Assembly: GCA_029255685.2 (NCBI GenBank)
Contig: CM055315.2
Coordinates: 34,255,729-34,319,728 of the forward strand
Source: Silene conica
Lineage: Eukaryota; Streptophyta; Magnoliopsida; Caryophyllales; Caryophyllaceae
Reading direction: 5' to 3'
Length of the DNA: 64,000 nt
Each line of letters begins with the position of its first letter. Positions within the stretch are counted from its first letter, which is position 1. Shown here piece after piece: positions 36,216 through 48,445 of this stretch. The translations under genes and the position numbers were made by a program. The notes below the pieces were generated by a model. The model was not told the DNA's origin. It searched no databases and saw only the letters and a list, made by a program, of their open reading frames with translations.

Positions 36216-38255
36216 TGTTGGGGCTGGTGTCCTTGACAGTTAGTACAATGACTTACTAAATCTCTTTAAGGATCACAAGGGCATACTTCAGTATTATTAT
36301 CAGTTCACTAGTACAAAAATAGCCTATTGCGTCAAGTAAATTACGTCGGTTCTACAAAAACTGACGCAAAAAGTAGTTAACTTTGGCGGGAGTTCAATTT
36401 TGCCCTATAGTCAAGTTATTTGCGTCAGTTGTTAATTTAGAACTGACGTTTAAAAAACATCAGTTGTTGCAGCAACTGACGTATTTAAGAAAATAAGGAC
36501 AAATACATCAGTTCTTTAATATAACCGACGCATTTGTGTCTCCTCTTTTGCGTCAGTTCTACTTTGGAACTGATGTTTTTGATTTTGGGGCAAAATAAAA
36601 AACAAACTCTCGCGAAGGAATAGAAATCAACTCTCACGACAATAGAAATCAACTCTCACGCAACTCACGAAAACTTCATCAAACCAACTCACAAAAGCGT
36701 TATCAAATCTATCGTCTTCATCTTACCATAATCGAAATCTTCATTAAAAGCTTCATCTTCAACATCAATTTCAAGTCCAATTACCTTATCAATTCGTCAA
36801 TTGCGCTAATTTTTGCTGAAACCCTAATTTTCGCTGCTACTGCTGTTGTTCGTATTGTTGCGATTGTATGTAAGTTTTATTCAATCTTCTTCGTCTATCT
36901 TACTTCGTCTAGTTATTCATATTGTTCAATTCGTATTTTTGTGTTTTCACTGCTACTTCGTCTAGTTAGAGTATTGTTCAATTCGTATTGTTCGTATTGT
37001 TCGGTTTTCGCTGCTATTGCTGTTGTTCTTCATTGTCTATATTCCGTATAGAACTCGCTCTGACTCGCCATCTTGTGTCCTTGCGTTGCCCTTTTTTCCG
37101 GATGATGAACAAGAGTCACTGTACAATCTACATCCCTGTATAACATAGTTTACCAGAATTTTGCCTCTACTATAATTAGCATTCTTAAATTATTTAGTTC
37201 AGAAAATGAAAGCAGCGAGAGATAAGGCTTTTCTTTCAGCAATCTGAGTTTGTCGGATTTGATTGGCTTAATTTCCTTCTGCTTGTAAGATTTGCCGATT
37301 GTATGTAAGTATTATTCAATATTCTTCGTCTATCTTCGTCTAGTTAGAGTATTATTCGTATTGCTGTTGTTGTAGTTGATGATTTTAGGCTTAATTTTTC
37401 GTTTTGGTATTTTTGTACTAGTGCACCCTTGCAAACCGTGAGCCACAATCCAGCTAGTTCCCGCACTACTGCCTTGTGAAAGCCCAGAATGCTGAAACTG
37501 CGGCTACTTTCAAACAGACCCAGAAGCATCTGCTTCATATCTAACACGCACAAACGCTGCACCCAGAGACATCCAAACATGTTCCTACTACTTATACACA
37601 GTCCGAAGCCATCCATCATAGACAGCCTACTCACCCAGACCATGCCTATCTGCTACTTTACTTACTAAGCTCATATTTATGCACTTTATTATGGAACCTA
37701 AACACAGGCCTGGTAGCAGACCAAATAAAGTCTGCACAGGGCTGTATCTACGTTCCTACATCTAACCGCCTATAGCTGATACACATGAGTAGTCTTCAAA
37801 AGTTCCTGCACGTATTGATACACATCCAACAGCTACTACTGGTATTGAGATACCACCAAGCCATCAGTTTCAAAAATCTGCCTCAATTAGACCTCCACAC
37901 AACTGCCAGCAACTCAGAAACTGAGTGACCCACAAATCTAGCAGCAGTTCCTGACCTTCCCAACAGTCGATTGAAGCATATATCAGGTCCCTTAGCATGG
38001 AACACTTTACCCACGTGTTCCTGCCATGAAATTCCACGAGTCCTTCCCTTACTAGAGCCCTATAATATCTCTTTAAAAGTCTGTGCCCCAAAACCCGTGA
38101 CTTCAGTACCAGCCTTTTCACGAATCCCAGGTGCTTTGCCTTAAAACATACTTAGTTTACGTGTACTTGAAATCTGTCATCCATTTTTTTTGCCATAAGC
38201 ATCAATGGTGATTTTAGATTGTGTATAAGCTGAGAAGCAAACTTTTGGTTTCCAG

Positions 38256-39095
38256 GTAGAAAGCAGTGATCTTATTGCATATGGCCTTATTCCACAATTT
38301 GTCGGTCGTTTCTCTATTCTGGTCAGTCTGTTGGCATTGTCTGAGGATCAGCTTGTTCAGGTGATAATTTAACTAAGCTTTTCAGTTACAAGATTAGAAT
38401 ATGCTGAAATTCTTTATTTTTTCATGTCTCTCCAGTATTTTAGTACTGAGCATTAGGGTCCTGTTGGCTAGCTCCGGAAATTGTGTGTATTTTTACAACA
38501 ATTGAGTAAACTTTGTTAGTACTCGACTTTCTGGATTCCGTCTTTTGTTCTTAAAAGGTATATGATATAAATTAGTTTTTTTCCATCTCAATTCTAAATA
38601 TACTTGTTTTACCCATACGGCCGTAACTTTCTTTTCTTGCTACCAAACAAAGTTTATATTGGTTGGAGATGAGTAATTTCAGTAACACTCAGGCCACCCC
38701 ATTCCATTTCTTTCCATGCTACCAAACAAAGTTTATTTTCTTGTGGTTTGTGACTTTCTGTCGCATCTAACTTTCCGAGTAGCCAACAAAACATAACTTT
38801 AATACCGCTCGTGTGCGTTCATGAACTTTCTAGGACGAACATTGGGAGAACTAAAAGAAAAAATTATTTCTTGGAATAACTTCTTGTTGAGCAAACTTTT
38901 GCGCACAGATAGCCAGGGCTTTCTCGATTCTCCGTGTGATTGTTATGTAGAAATATGAACTGAACTGTATCATGCTATTTTAAATGGCTTATTTGCTAAC
39001 CCTGATGGCCTGATTGTGTTTTATAGGTCCTCTTGGAGCCAAAGAATGCTCTTGGTAAGCAGTACAAGAAATTGAAATTGTTCAGCATGAATAAT
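38256..39095 (+). pseudogene. CLPX: Captured CLPX fragment (two exons and intron)
   Basis: Exon a (38256-38360, AG acceptor and GT donor) encodes VESSDLIAYGLIPQFVGRFS and ILVSLLALSEDQLVQ. Exon b (39027-39095) encodes VLLEPKNALGKQYKKLKLFS then MNN. These are adjacent exons of plant mitochondrial ClpX, the AAA+ unfoldase subunit of the Clp protease, from the conserved sensor-2 side of the ATPase. The 666-bp intron is kept, so capture was at DNA level. Exon b has a two-residue insertion (LK) compared with the family as I remember it. ATP-binding motifs are absent, so this cannot be a working ClpX. Confidence 0.88.
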
Positions 39096-39227
39096 GTAAG
39101 GTTTTACACTACTTCTACTTGCCTATTAGTTTGAATCTTCATTTTCATGAATAATAATGTGACGTCTTGCATTATTTAATTCCTCTTAATAGGAACAAAA
39201 GACAATTTTACATTTTTGCACTTGCAG

Positions 39228-39397
39228 GAGTTACACTTAGCCAAAAACTTGCAGAAACAACATGAAGAGGCTGAAATGAAGTCTAAAATAAAAACGACTT
39301 AAAAACACTTGTTAAAGAGGTTAAATCTCTTCGAAGTTCACAGTCAGAATTGAAGCAAAAGCTTAGCAATATAATAGAAGAAAAGAAAGAAGTGGAG
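39228..39397 (+). pseudogene. Captured coiled-coil exon, PX-domain (EREX)-like
   Basis: The exon has a TTGCAG acceptor and a GTAAGT donor. The first frame reads ELHLAKNLQKQHEEAEMKSK and the second LVKEVKSLRSSQSELKQKLS then IIEEKKEVE. LVKEVKSLRSSQ-ELKQ is a signature I recall from the coiled coil of plant PX-domain endosomal proteins of the EREX type. A frameshift near 39298 separates the two parts. The identification is moderate; the exon structure is clear. Confidence 0.55.
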
Positions 39398-39921
39398 GTA
39401 AGTTCTTACCACTTAATAGGTTTCTGAGTTTGTTTATCTTGGAACTATAGTCGTAATTACCATTAAATATGATCTAGTGTACTATACACTATTAGTAACT
39501 GGAGGATTACATGGGGTTTGTCTATCAGTTATTAATGCATTATCAGGTAGGTACTAATCTAAGTTTTTGATTATTTTCTCCTAGTAACTTCTGCGCCTCT
39601 CCACCCACATTTTCTGACAATAGAAAGGAGGCAAATATTTATACTTCAATAACTGATCCATGGTTCAGATTCAACTATTTGTCATTATTTTTCCTCCAAG
39701 TTTATCGTAGACATGCTATATCCATGGTTGTTTGAGCCCTTTTTGTAACCATTGTTGCCTGATTCATAGTATGCCGGATACAAATGTGTACTACAATTAC
39801 ACACTCTACTTAGTAGAGTATCCCTTACATTTATGGAGTAATATTAACTAAAACCATTACCCGATTACTTAATACAGGATTCGATAGCTCTGACATTTTT
39901 ATCTAAGCCATTCATTCCTAG

Positions 39922-39996
39922 GGACGTGGAGAGTTGGAGGAGTACTTGCTGTTTCTCGAGCATTTGGAGACAAATTCCATCCTTTTCTTACCATGA
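39922..39996 (+). pseudogene. Captured PP2C phosphatase exon fragment
   Basis: After a CCTAG acceptor the sequence reads TWRVGGVLAVSRAFGDKFHP before diverging to a stop. WRVGGVLAVSRAFGD is the conserved central motif of plant type 2C protein phosphatases. The metal-binding motifs at either side are absent. Confidence 0.8.
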
Positions 39997-41959
39997 GTAG
40001 AGGGCTTTAGAGGAGAAGAAAGCAGTTCCGATGGACGCAAAAGACTCAGAAAAGCTTGTTATGTCCGGTTGAGACGTTGCGTTGTTTTAGGTTTGTGGCA
40101 TCGAGTTTGGATTGATATATAGTTTTATGTAACTCTACTAGATGTTTAAAGAATATTTAGTATAGATTAGCTTAGTGACTAAGACGTTTGTGGGAGTATT
40201 TGTACTTTGGATTGTATTTGGAACGTTCATCGGTTGAAATGTAATGTCATCTGGTTGGATATCTTAATGCAGATGGTTTTAAATTTTTGGCGTTTTTAGG
40301 TATCGATTTTATACGAAGGTGCTGCTGAAATTTCGGTAGCGATTTTTTTTTTTAAAATATAAAAACAATTTGCATCAGTTCTTACAACAAATGACGCAAA
40401 TGGTAAACAGTAATTGCATCGTTTTTGAAAAGAAATGACGCAAAAAATAAGAGCAAAAGAGTCAGTTCTAGTCATAACTGATGCATATAACACTATCAAA
40501 TACATCAGTTCTAGGACAACTGACGCAAAAGGGTATGTATTTGCGTCAGTTTTGCCACTTTTTGCGTCGGTTCTAATACAGGAACTGATGTATTTGATGA
40601 TGTATTTGCGTCGGTTTTTAGTTAAGAACTGACGCAAATAATGACCTTTTGCGTCAGTTTTAAAATTGACGTTTCAATAAACGTCCCCCCAATATACGTC
40701 AACCCAGAACCGACGCAATAGGTCGCCTAGAACTGACGCAATAGGGGATTTTTGTACTAGTGGTTGATCCACGTTTATCAATAACGATTGGCTTGCTAGA
40801 TAAGTTTGACATTATTGTCATACGGATGGCGGTGATCAACTGGTCCATATACGTCACACCTATAGGACACGTTTGAGAGATGTGAAGGTATGAAAATATA
40901 GTCACATTTATGCCGGATATGACTAAACAGTTAGTCAGAGGTATTGACTATTAAATTAGTCAATGAAATTTTGAGATTATTATTTAATACGGATTAAATA
41001 ATTTTAGCTAATATGGGTTACATGATTAATTCGTAAAATTAAATATAAACGGTTATATTTAATTAAATATTAAATTTGCGTATTAATATAAACAGTTATA
41101 TTAATTTGGCTCATTATACAATATCGTATTTTATCTGACCATTATTAATATATCGACTGTATTAATATCTGATAACATGTGTGCGATTTATAATAAATAC
41201 CCGCGAATAATATTTAGAAAATCGGGTCGAATCACGCAAGGGAATAAGGTAAGAGTGGAAAAAGCCCACCCTTACCCTAAACCCGTTCGGCCGACCGTGT
41301 AGTATACATAAGGAGAGTTGTTCTCCTTATGTGGGTCACTGGTTGATTCATAATTCACACATCTCAAGAAAATTAGGGTTTTGAGAACTGCCTTTTCCCA
41401 AAACCTAGATCTCACATCTAAAACCTCACAAAACTCTCCCCATATTGCAAGGCAATTGGAGAGCCTTTCTAGCACACACGGCATCATCTTAAACAAAGTC
41501 TTGGGTGCAAGTTATAGGAGGGAATTTACTTTAATTCCTGTTTTTAGGCCTTTTCAAGCAAGGACCCAAGGTTGTTATTTCTTTTCATGTTTTTATTAAC
41601 TTATGACAATAATCACAATTGTATGTTTCGTTATAATCCTTCATGTTTTAGGGTGAATACATGTAACATTCCCCACATGAGGGTGTTATAAATGTTATCA
41701 AAGCGACGATCTTGGCACGTAAACCAATGAACCCAATAAACCTAGGATGTGACTTAAATAAAATGAACATCAAATGTTAGGTCGTAAGGCTACCGCAAAG
41801 GTTTGGGAGACGTCCCGGAACCGCGAAATTTGCTTACACCCTAGCACTTGGCCACTAAGGGTAGAATATGATGTACGCATGTGTGTGTATAGTTGGTAAT
41901 GCCTAAAGCCTTAGGATGTGTAGAATCGGTGATGGTGAAATTTCGTTCACGAATAGTTA

Positions 41960-42200
41960 CTATGATAAGTGACTCGATCAAGTTGGGAGTACTCGACCGA
42001 GCAGGCGACAATCGACCGAGCATGTGATACTCGGCCGAGCGTGGGACACTCGACCGAGTAAGAGATACTAGGCCGAGCATGAGATAATAGACCGAGCATG
42101 ATTAATTCGGCCGATTTAGAGGAACTCGACCGAGTGGCGTATACTCGACCGAGTAGAGGGGACTCGACCGAGTGCTGAGTACCCGACCGAGTGGTTATTG
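41960..42200. repeat. CTCGACCGAG palindrome array in the Tekay-like leader
   Basis: About ten copies of ACTCGACCGAGT or close variants with 19-21 bp spacing, between the primer site and the gag start. Confidence 0.85.
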
Positions 42201-42299
42201 TCAGAAACTGTTTTCTTTTCTTCCTAATTTTCTATTTCATGAGCCGTAGGCTGTGTGCTTACGTTTACCTCCTTCCTTCTTAATAGTTTACGATGCCCC

Positions 42300-42935
42300 G
42301 CAAAAAGAGCAACTCCTCCGAACCTACCACCCAATGCGACTCCGGCTATGATCCGGGCCGCTTCTATGTCAATAGAAGAGATGGCTCAGATGATCGAAAG
42401 CAATGAGACCCTGACTATTGCAGTCAGAAATTTTGAGAGAGCTCGGGCACCTTAGGTGAATGCCCATGATATCAGTAATGCGATGGCTCGTCATCGGCCT
42501 ACTATGTTCGACGGTGCGGGGACACCGGGTCTACTGGAGGATTGGCTGCGAGAGACAGAGAGTGTGTTTGAGGTGGTCAACTGTCCGGATGACCTTAAGG
42601 TGTACCAGGCTGCATTCTATCTCCGCAGACTGGCAAGGGATTAGTCGGGTGGTGAAAAAGGAAAGGCGCGAGATTACTTTGAGGAGATGGGGCAGGACCA
42701 TGTACCGTGGGAGACCTTCAAGGCTGCTATGCGACATGAGTTTGTTCCAGAGCACGTTTGTAGTAGGTTGAGGGCTGAGTTTGACAACCTCCGCATGACA
42801 GAGGAGATGACTGTCTCCGAATATTACATCAAATTCAACGACTTGGCTCGACGGGTAGAGGAGATGGGGCAGACTCCTCAGGCTCTTGCGCTTTGGTTCG
42901 AGAAGGGCCTGACTGTTCGGATCATGGAGAGACTG
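42300..42935 (+). pseudogene. Tekay-like gag (fossil, partial)
   Basis: Motifs such as FDGAGTPGLLEDWLRE, VPWETFKAAMRHEF, FDNLRMTEEMTVSEYYIKF and ALWFEKGLTVRIMERL are typical of Ty3 Retrotrans_gag proteins of the Tekay/Del type. The sequence stops at the insertion of the next element. It is broken. Confidence 0.8.
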
Positions 42936-44300
42936 TGATGGGGGAGATTAAAGCCGTCGGTTCCCGCTATCAAACAATATTTGTAAACCCAAATTAAGTA
43001 GTATAATCGGGTTGTCGATCGCAAGGATGGTGGGGATAATTGCCTAGTTCGGTTCGTCTCGTGTTTCGATTTGACTCACCTAAGGTCAAGCCCTATCCTA
43101 GCTCTCGCTACGAACAAAGTCAACCAACATACATACATGCCTATGAAAGCCCCAGACTACCGCCAAGGACAAACAAAGTCAAGAATCATGCCCAACCGTC
43201 GTTGAGGCATTTCATTGAACACCTAGCATGCATACTATGAATACCCAACAAAGGAGAGTGCCCAAGTCTAACCCTAAGCATGTTTCATCACTAACAACCC
43301 ACCATAGAACACCCTTAACCCTAGCAAGTAAACTACTCACCCATGATAGAATGAAACAAGCAAACTATTATAGAGAAATTGTTAAACATGGTGAATAATG
43401 CAAAGATGAACAACCAACAAATAAACTTAAGAGAAATGTAAACAATTGAGATAACTATGTAAAAGAAAGAAGATTATACCATTAACAATGAAAAAGGAAT
43501 GAATTTGGATACAAGTTGAAGAGTTCTCTGAAAATCTCCAAAATACACCCAATAACCAAATAAGTAACTAATGAAGAACTAGAAAGAAACTAGGAAAGAT
43601 TAACTAAGAGGTTAACTAAAAGATTATGAAAATTAAAGGAAGATTATGTGAATGAGTTGAGTTTTTGAGTCTAAAATGGAGAACGATAAAACAGTAGAAA
43701 CCATAGGGATGCGTGTTTTTAATATAAAAATTGCGTAAATGAAAATAGACTAAGTGCGGGTTTATATAGTGCGCGATTTTCTGAGAAAGGGCTCCCAGCC
43801 GGTCGACCGTCTGCCGGTCGGGGACCGGCTGAAGACCATTTTTGCTGCTACTGATTTTGCACTTCAAAATAGCTCCCTTTCCAGCCTTTGGACCGGCTGC
43901 CGGTCGGCCATCGGCTGAGGGCCTTGATGCCGGCTACTGCGTTCTTAATCCTTTGAAAATTTGCTAAGTGTGAGGAGGGGGGTCCCAGCCGGCTGACCGG
44001 CTGAGGGCCCCAAAGCATGTTACTGGAATTTTGAACTTGTCATAGGTAAAGGGGTTCCCAGCCGGCAGATCGGCTGAGGACCCTATTTTGCCATTTCTTC
44101 ACTTTTTTTCCTCTTTTTGTCTTGATTCTCCTCGTTTGTTCCCATTTCTTCATTCTCGCCTCAAGTCCTACAAAATAGAAACCAAATACGTAGAATAGAG
44201 ATATCAGGCATAAAATCGAGCAATAACATGTAAAACGGGGGCGAAACAGAATCGAAATGGGAGGAAAAAAGGAAAATAACGACTAAATTTGAGCTCATCA
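42936..44300 (-). repeat. 3' LTR of the Athila/Tat-like element
   Basis: On minus it starts TGATGAGCTC right after the polypurine tract and ends CCCCCATCA. A TATA box (CTATATAAACC) lies near 43764-43772 on minus. AGCCGG...CCGGCT repeats occupy 43790-44090, upstream of that TATA box. Confidence 0.7.
43790..44090. repeat. AGCCGG/CCGGCT palindrome array in the Athila/Tat-like LTR
   Basis: Four clusters of the form CCCAGCCGG..GACCGGCTG..GG, some doubled (CTGCCGGTCGG), spaced 70-120 bp. Confidence 0.85.
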
Positions 44301-46911
44301 GAATTCCCCACACTTAAACCTTACTCGTCTTCGAATAAGTAATCAAGAAACTATAATCCTTATTCGAAAACAAGAACTAAACTAACTAAGCTAACTAAAA
44401 TCCGAATCGGGTTTAGCTACACCCGTAGCACTTTCAACTCACAATTTGACATCCATGAGGTATAATGCCCTATTGCAAGGCAAGTTTAATCTTGCTACAA
44501 ATTTTTTGATGCAAACAAGTGAAAACAAAACACATATAAAAAAACAACATGCATCGAGAAAAAGGTCAACCATTTTCCTCATCTAAGCGGGGTTTTGAAA
44601 AACTAAACAAATGAGGTCTATAGCGGAGGATGCCGACTCAAGGTCTAACCACGATATCAAATCCCTAAATCGAGCCCAAGCAACCTATAATGATATCACC
44701 AAAGACCAAGAAACGAATTCAAGGCGGGTAAATGGAAGCACTAAGCTATACTTCTGAGATTGACACGACGCACGCATGATTCGACTCCATGCTAGACCCT
44801 TAACCGATAAGAAAACCCTAAGTACCGACTCTCACGAGTGTCACTCAATACACAAGGAAATAAAGGGGGTGATTTTTGTGACAAGTAGTAACCAAAATCA
44901 CTCACCTACCTCAACTTGCGAAGCATGCCCGCAATCTAGTATGGTACTCCATCCAAAAATTTATGAGAAAATGTAAAATGCACATGATGAGAACAACAAG
45001 GATGCAATGGGGCTTCGGTTGGGCGAAAATGGTTTGGTGCAAGCACCATTATAGGATATGAGGCTCAAGGACCAAGAATGATTGCCAAGATCGAACCAAC
45101 ACCTTATTACAACAACTAAGCAACGTCTATGCCCTAACTTTGGTTTTGACAAAACCAAGCAAAAATTGCATAAACCCAACTTACTTTGGAAAAAAATCAA
45201 ACCCATCATAACCTTTACGAAATGGTCATTATTTAAACACAACGAACAACATCTACACCCTAACAAAAGACTTGAAAACCAAATCAAATGCAAAAATTGT
45301 GTAAACCCGGCTCGATTGGAAAAACATCAAAAGACCATATTATTCTAGCAACGGCTTTTTCTATCTCCCCTTGATGGAAGGGAGTTGTTGCTAGCCTTTT
45401 TTTTTCAAAACACATATTTACAATTTCTCTTTTTTGGATTTTTCAAAACTTTTTCTCATTTTTTTCTTTGATTTTCTATTTTCTATTTTCTATTTTCTTT
45501 ATTTTTCATTTTCCTTTTCTTTTATTTTTCACGAAACCCCATTTCACCAAAAAGCAAAATCAAGACCACAACGGAAGAGTGCACCAACCGACATCCAAAT
45601 CCCGACTTCACCACAAACATAGTACCACAAACACAACCATTCTTGATCAAGGAAGGATGTTTTTGGGATGTAGCTTATTTAGTGGTTTAAACCAAATGAA
45701 TAGGCTAAGGCTCGGATTGGTGAATCAAAAGGAAGGGATAGAATGCAAGGGTCAAAACAAGGCTAATTTGACAAATGTGAAGTTACTTTATTTTGAACAA
45801 AGGTTGTTTCAACATGCACATGAACATTTCCACGGATTAGAGGAACGAGCGCCATACTTATGCGTTTTGACATAACATACCACATAAGGAGGACTACTCA
45901 CAATCCTAATCTGCGTCGGTTTGATGGGCCGACCATAAAGTGGGCTCTATCCTCACATTTGAGTAGCTAATGTCGGTCCTAGGTCAAGTCTAAGGTCTAA
46001 CACGGTCTCATAAGGTGGTCGATACTCGGTCATTAAGCCTAAACTTCCGGGTTCTCGCAAGCAAGAACCCTAACAAGGTGACATCACGAGGTGCAAGCTA
46101 TCAAGAGGGGTAAGACACATGCAAGACAATTATCATCACTGACGGCATATATCCTCCACTTTTTCAACCTCCTAAGCATATTTACAAACAAATGCAAAGA
46201 GAGAAAAACTGACTAACACATATTCACAAAACTATGAAAAGGAAAGCATGTGAAACTACAACTAAACTAACAAACATGCAACAACACATTGACTATCCTA
46301 GAAGCTCATCATCAACAAAAACCACAAGTTTCCAAAGGAACATCCAAGAAAAATCTCCTTCTCCTTCATGCTATTAACATAAAAGAAAGAGGGAAGGGGA
46401 GAAAGAGATATGAAAGTGTATACCAAGCGTCTTCTATTCTCCAAATGCCTCGGACTATTGCCGCCTCTGCCACTTGTTAGTCAAACAACCATATATATAC
46501 AATGCAACTAAGGGACATGAACAAAGAAAAGAAAAAACATGTCTTTTTTGGATTTTTTCAATTTTTTCAATTTTTAGGCATTTTTGAAATTTTTTCATAT
46601 TTACAAAAAGAAATAAATATTCAAAAGGTGGATATTTTACCTCCACACGCTTAAGATTTACAGTGTCCTCAATGGAACAAAGTGTAAGGGGGAAATGGAG
46701 AAAAAACGAAAACAAACATGTTTTTGGTTTTTTTTTGAAATTTTTAAGAGATGAAAAACTTATTTTTGGTTTTTTTTTTTGAAAAACGGGTTTTCCTCCC
46801 AACACTTATTTATGTACATAATGTGTGGAGGAAAAATGGAAATAAAAGAACATATTTTTGGAAGTTTTTGGTTTTTCATTTTTTTTTTTTGGATTTTTTG
46901 GTTTTTTGAAA
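44301..46911 (-). other. Spacer of the Athila/Tat-like element
   Basis: Non-coding sequence with the CCCCACACTTAAACCTT motif next to the LTR and homopolymer-rich T stretches near 45400-45530 and 46530-46900. Open frames here are short and low-complexity, and none shows family motifs. Confidence 0.6.
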
Positions 46912-46916
46912 GTGAA

Positions 46917-48445
46917 TGATATGCTCTATTTTTATATACTTTTCATCCCCATTTTAGCTCATGTTTTATCATCGTTTGCATTATTCTTCAATGATTATTG
47001 AGCTAATTCCGTGTTCTAGGTAATTTGTATGTGGTTTAGCGGTTTTTGTAGGAATTTCGGATTTCTCTTACATTTTGACATTTACCGAGCATCGGAGCTA
47101 ACCAAAGTCGAGACAAGCATTCTTCGGGTAGTAGAAGTGACGGAAAATGAAAGGAAGTCAACAAAAAAGGTCAACACTTGAAGAACATAATGTGCAAAGC
47201 ATGACAAAAGCGACCCTTACATCATCCTAAAAGCGTCATCAAAGAACTCAAGTGTAAACAATTGACGAAATGCGGAGAACGTGTACATATGTTCTCACCC
47301 CGGTAGGGGTGGGCTGCCCCGGTTTACCAGGGTGGCCTTGATCTCGCTATTTTTGGTCCAGATTCAAGGAATGCAATCATTATGTTCTTGCCCCGGTCCG
47401 GGGTGGCTGCAATCTACCCCGTCTCCTCATCACTATATATACCCCTTGATTTCATTCATTTGAAATCTCATCTCATCTAATCTAATCTTAGAGAGAGCAA
47501 AAACTTAGAAAAAGATAGATTAGAAATCATTTTGCTTGAGCATCATTTAGCTTGTAAGAATTACTCTATGTTTTAGTTCATTTTCTTTTTTTAAAAATAG
47601 TTCTTTGGTTATTCAAGCATTTTCCGAAGCTTTTCGCATTTCATCTTCCGAGTTCTTATTCCGTTAAATCCCGGTATTATCTTTCTTTACGGTTTTATTT
47701 CGTTATCGTCATTATGTCTATCTTAGTCACTAGAACTAATAATCTAGCTCACAAAGCCATGTGTGAGTAGTTTTTATATCTAGGGGGGAAGCCATGCTAG
47801 AATAGTTGTTTGGTCATGTTAAATTATTAATTTTGCATTATCATATGGTTGATTATATACATGCTTGTTTCATTTGATTGATATATGATTATTGACTAGG
47901 ATTATTGATAAATCATTATTCTCATCCTAAGATCGAAAGCCGGGATAGAACTTGATCAATCAATAGTTATAGTCATAGTCGTAATTGTTAATTATGTTGT
48001 TCTTATCCTAAGATCGAAAGTCGGGATAGAATTAGGCATGGCATGTTATAGTATTTTGTTCCAATGTACGCGAGAGCTACATGGTAATCAATCTACGGTT
48101 AAACTCTAGGCCGAGAGGAAATTGTTATAAACCTAATCAACTATTGACAATGTATTTCTTTAATTTGACATGACTAAGCTCCTATATGCATGAGTAACCC
48201 CAATCCCCTAGATTCTTCCCTATAATTGTTTACATCTTCATCTCTATAATTTATGTTTTAAGTAAATCTTCAATCAAAACAACAAACAACACGTGACCAA
48301 CCTAGGTAGTATTCTCTTCATAGCTAATCACAATTACATTTCCGTCTCCCTGTGGTTCGACCCCTTCTTCCTTATCTACATTAATTTGTATGTTAGTCAA
48401 GTCTAGAGACTTTTATCTTTGGTAGGTGTGCGATTAGCCAGGCCA
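46917..48445 (+). mobile_element. Solo LTR, Athila/Tat type, 1529 bp
   Basis: It starts TGATATGCTC and ends CCAGGCCA, flanked by TSD GTGAA (46912-46916, 48446-48450). It contains CCCCGG...CCGGGG repeats (47295-47420), a TATA box (CTATATATACCCC, 47433-47445) and the CTCCCTGTGGTTCGACCCC motif (48346-48364) typical of Athila/Tat LTR ends. There is no internal region, so it probably arose by LTR-LTR recombination. Confidence 0.85.

Larger units (their letters stand above)
36306..40762 (+). mobile_element. CACTA 1: non-autonomous Pack-CACTA, 4457 bp
   Basis: TIRs CACTAGTACAAAAAT and ATTTTTGTACTAGTG extend to about 29 bp with two mismatches. The TSD is GTT (36303-36305, 40763-40765). Subterminal repeats of TGCGTCAG / CTGACGCA in both orientations fill 36330-36560 and 40370-40740. 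No TNP2 or TNPA-like sequence is present. The interior carries pieces of at least three host genes, all in plus orientation. It inserted after Copia A, itself under about 2% LTR divergence. Confidence 0.92.
26919..41677 (+). mobile_element. Copia A: Ty1-copia LTR retrotransposon with two nested insertions
   Basis: The 5' LTR is 26919-27918; the 3' LTR is 36216-41677, interrupted by a CACTA element at 36306-40762. TSD TGAGG (26914-26918, 41678-41682). Primer-binding site TGGTATCAGAGCC at 27921, polypurine tract AAGTGGGAGAT just before 36216. The LTRs show about 20 differences in 1000 bp by eye (about 98% identical), which points to an insertion within the last million or so years at commonly used plant rates. 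The coding part is in copia order but broken in a few places, and holds a 1.6-kb insertion at about 31025-32612. Confidence 0.92.
36216..41677 (+). repeat. 3' LTR of Copia A, split by a CACTA element
   Basis: 36216-36305 and 40766-41677 together match the 5' LTR. The gap is the CACTA at 36306-40762 plus its duplicated GTT. Confidence 0.92.
25736..42935 (+). mobile_element. Tekay/chromovirus-like Ty3 element, partial and split by insertions
   Basis: The 5' LTR starts TGTAACACCCC at 25736 and, after an interruption by Copia A (26919-41677 plus its TSD), ends near 41690. A decayed tRNA-Met-type primer site (TGTTATCAAAGC) follows. Gag sequence lies at about 42300-42935. The rest of the element is not visible: the Athila-like element starts at 42936. 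Excluding the insertion, the LTR is about 1.19 kb. It is broken. It is the oldest layer of this nest. Confidence 0.75.

Noticed and set aside
37344-38121. Two minus-strand frames (99 and 83 residues) as genes
   Set aside because: No family motif or splice context; they lie inside the Pack-CACTA in sequence of unknown origin.
40296-40637. 113-residue minus-strand frame
   Set aside because: It is the translation of repeated TGCGTCAG subterminal motifs of CACTA 1.
45434-45875. F-rich frames near 45.4-45.9 kb as membrane proteins
   Set aside because: They translate T-rich spacer of the Athila-like element.
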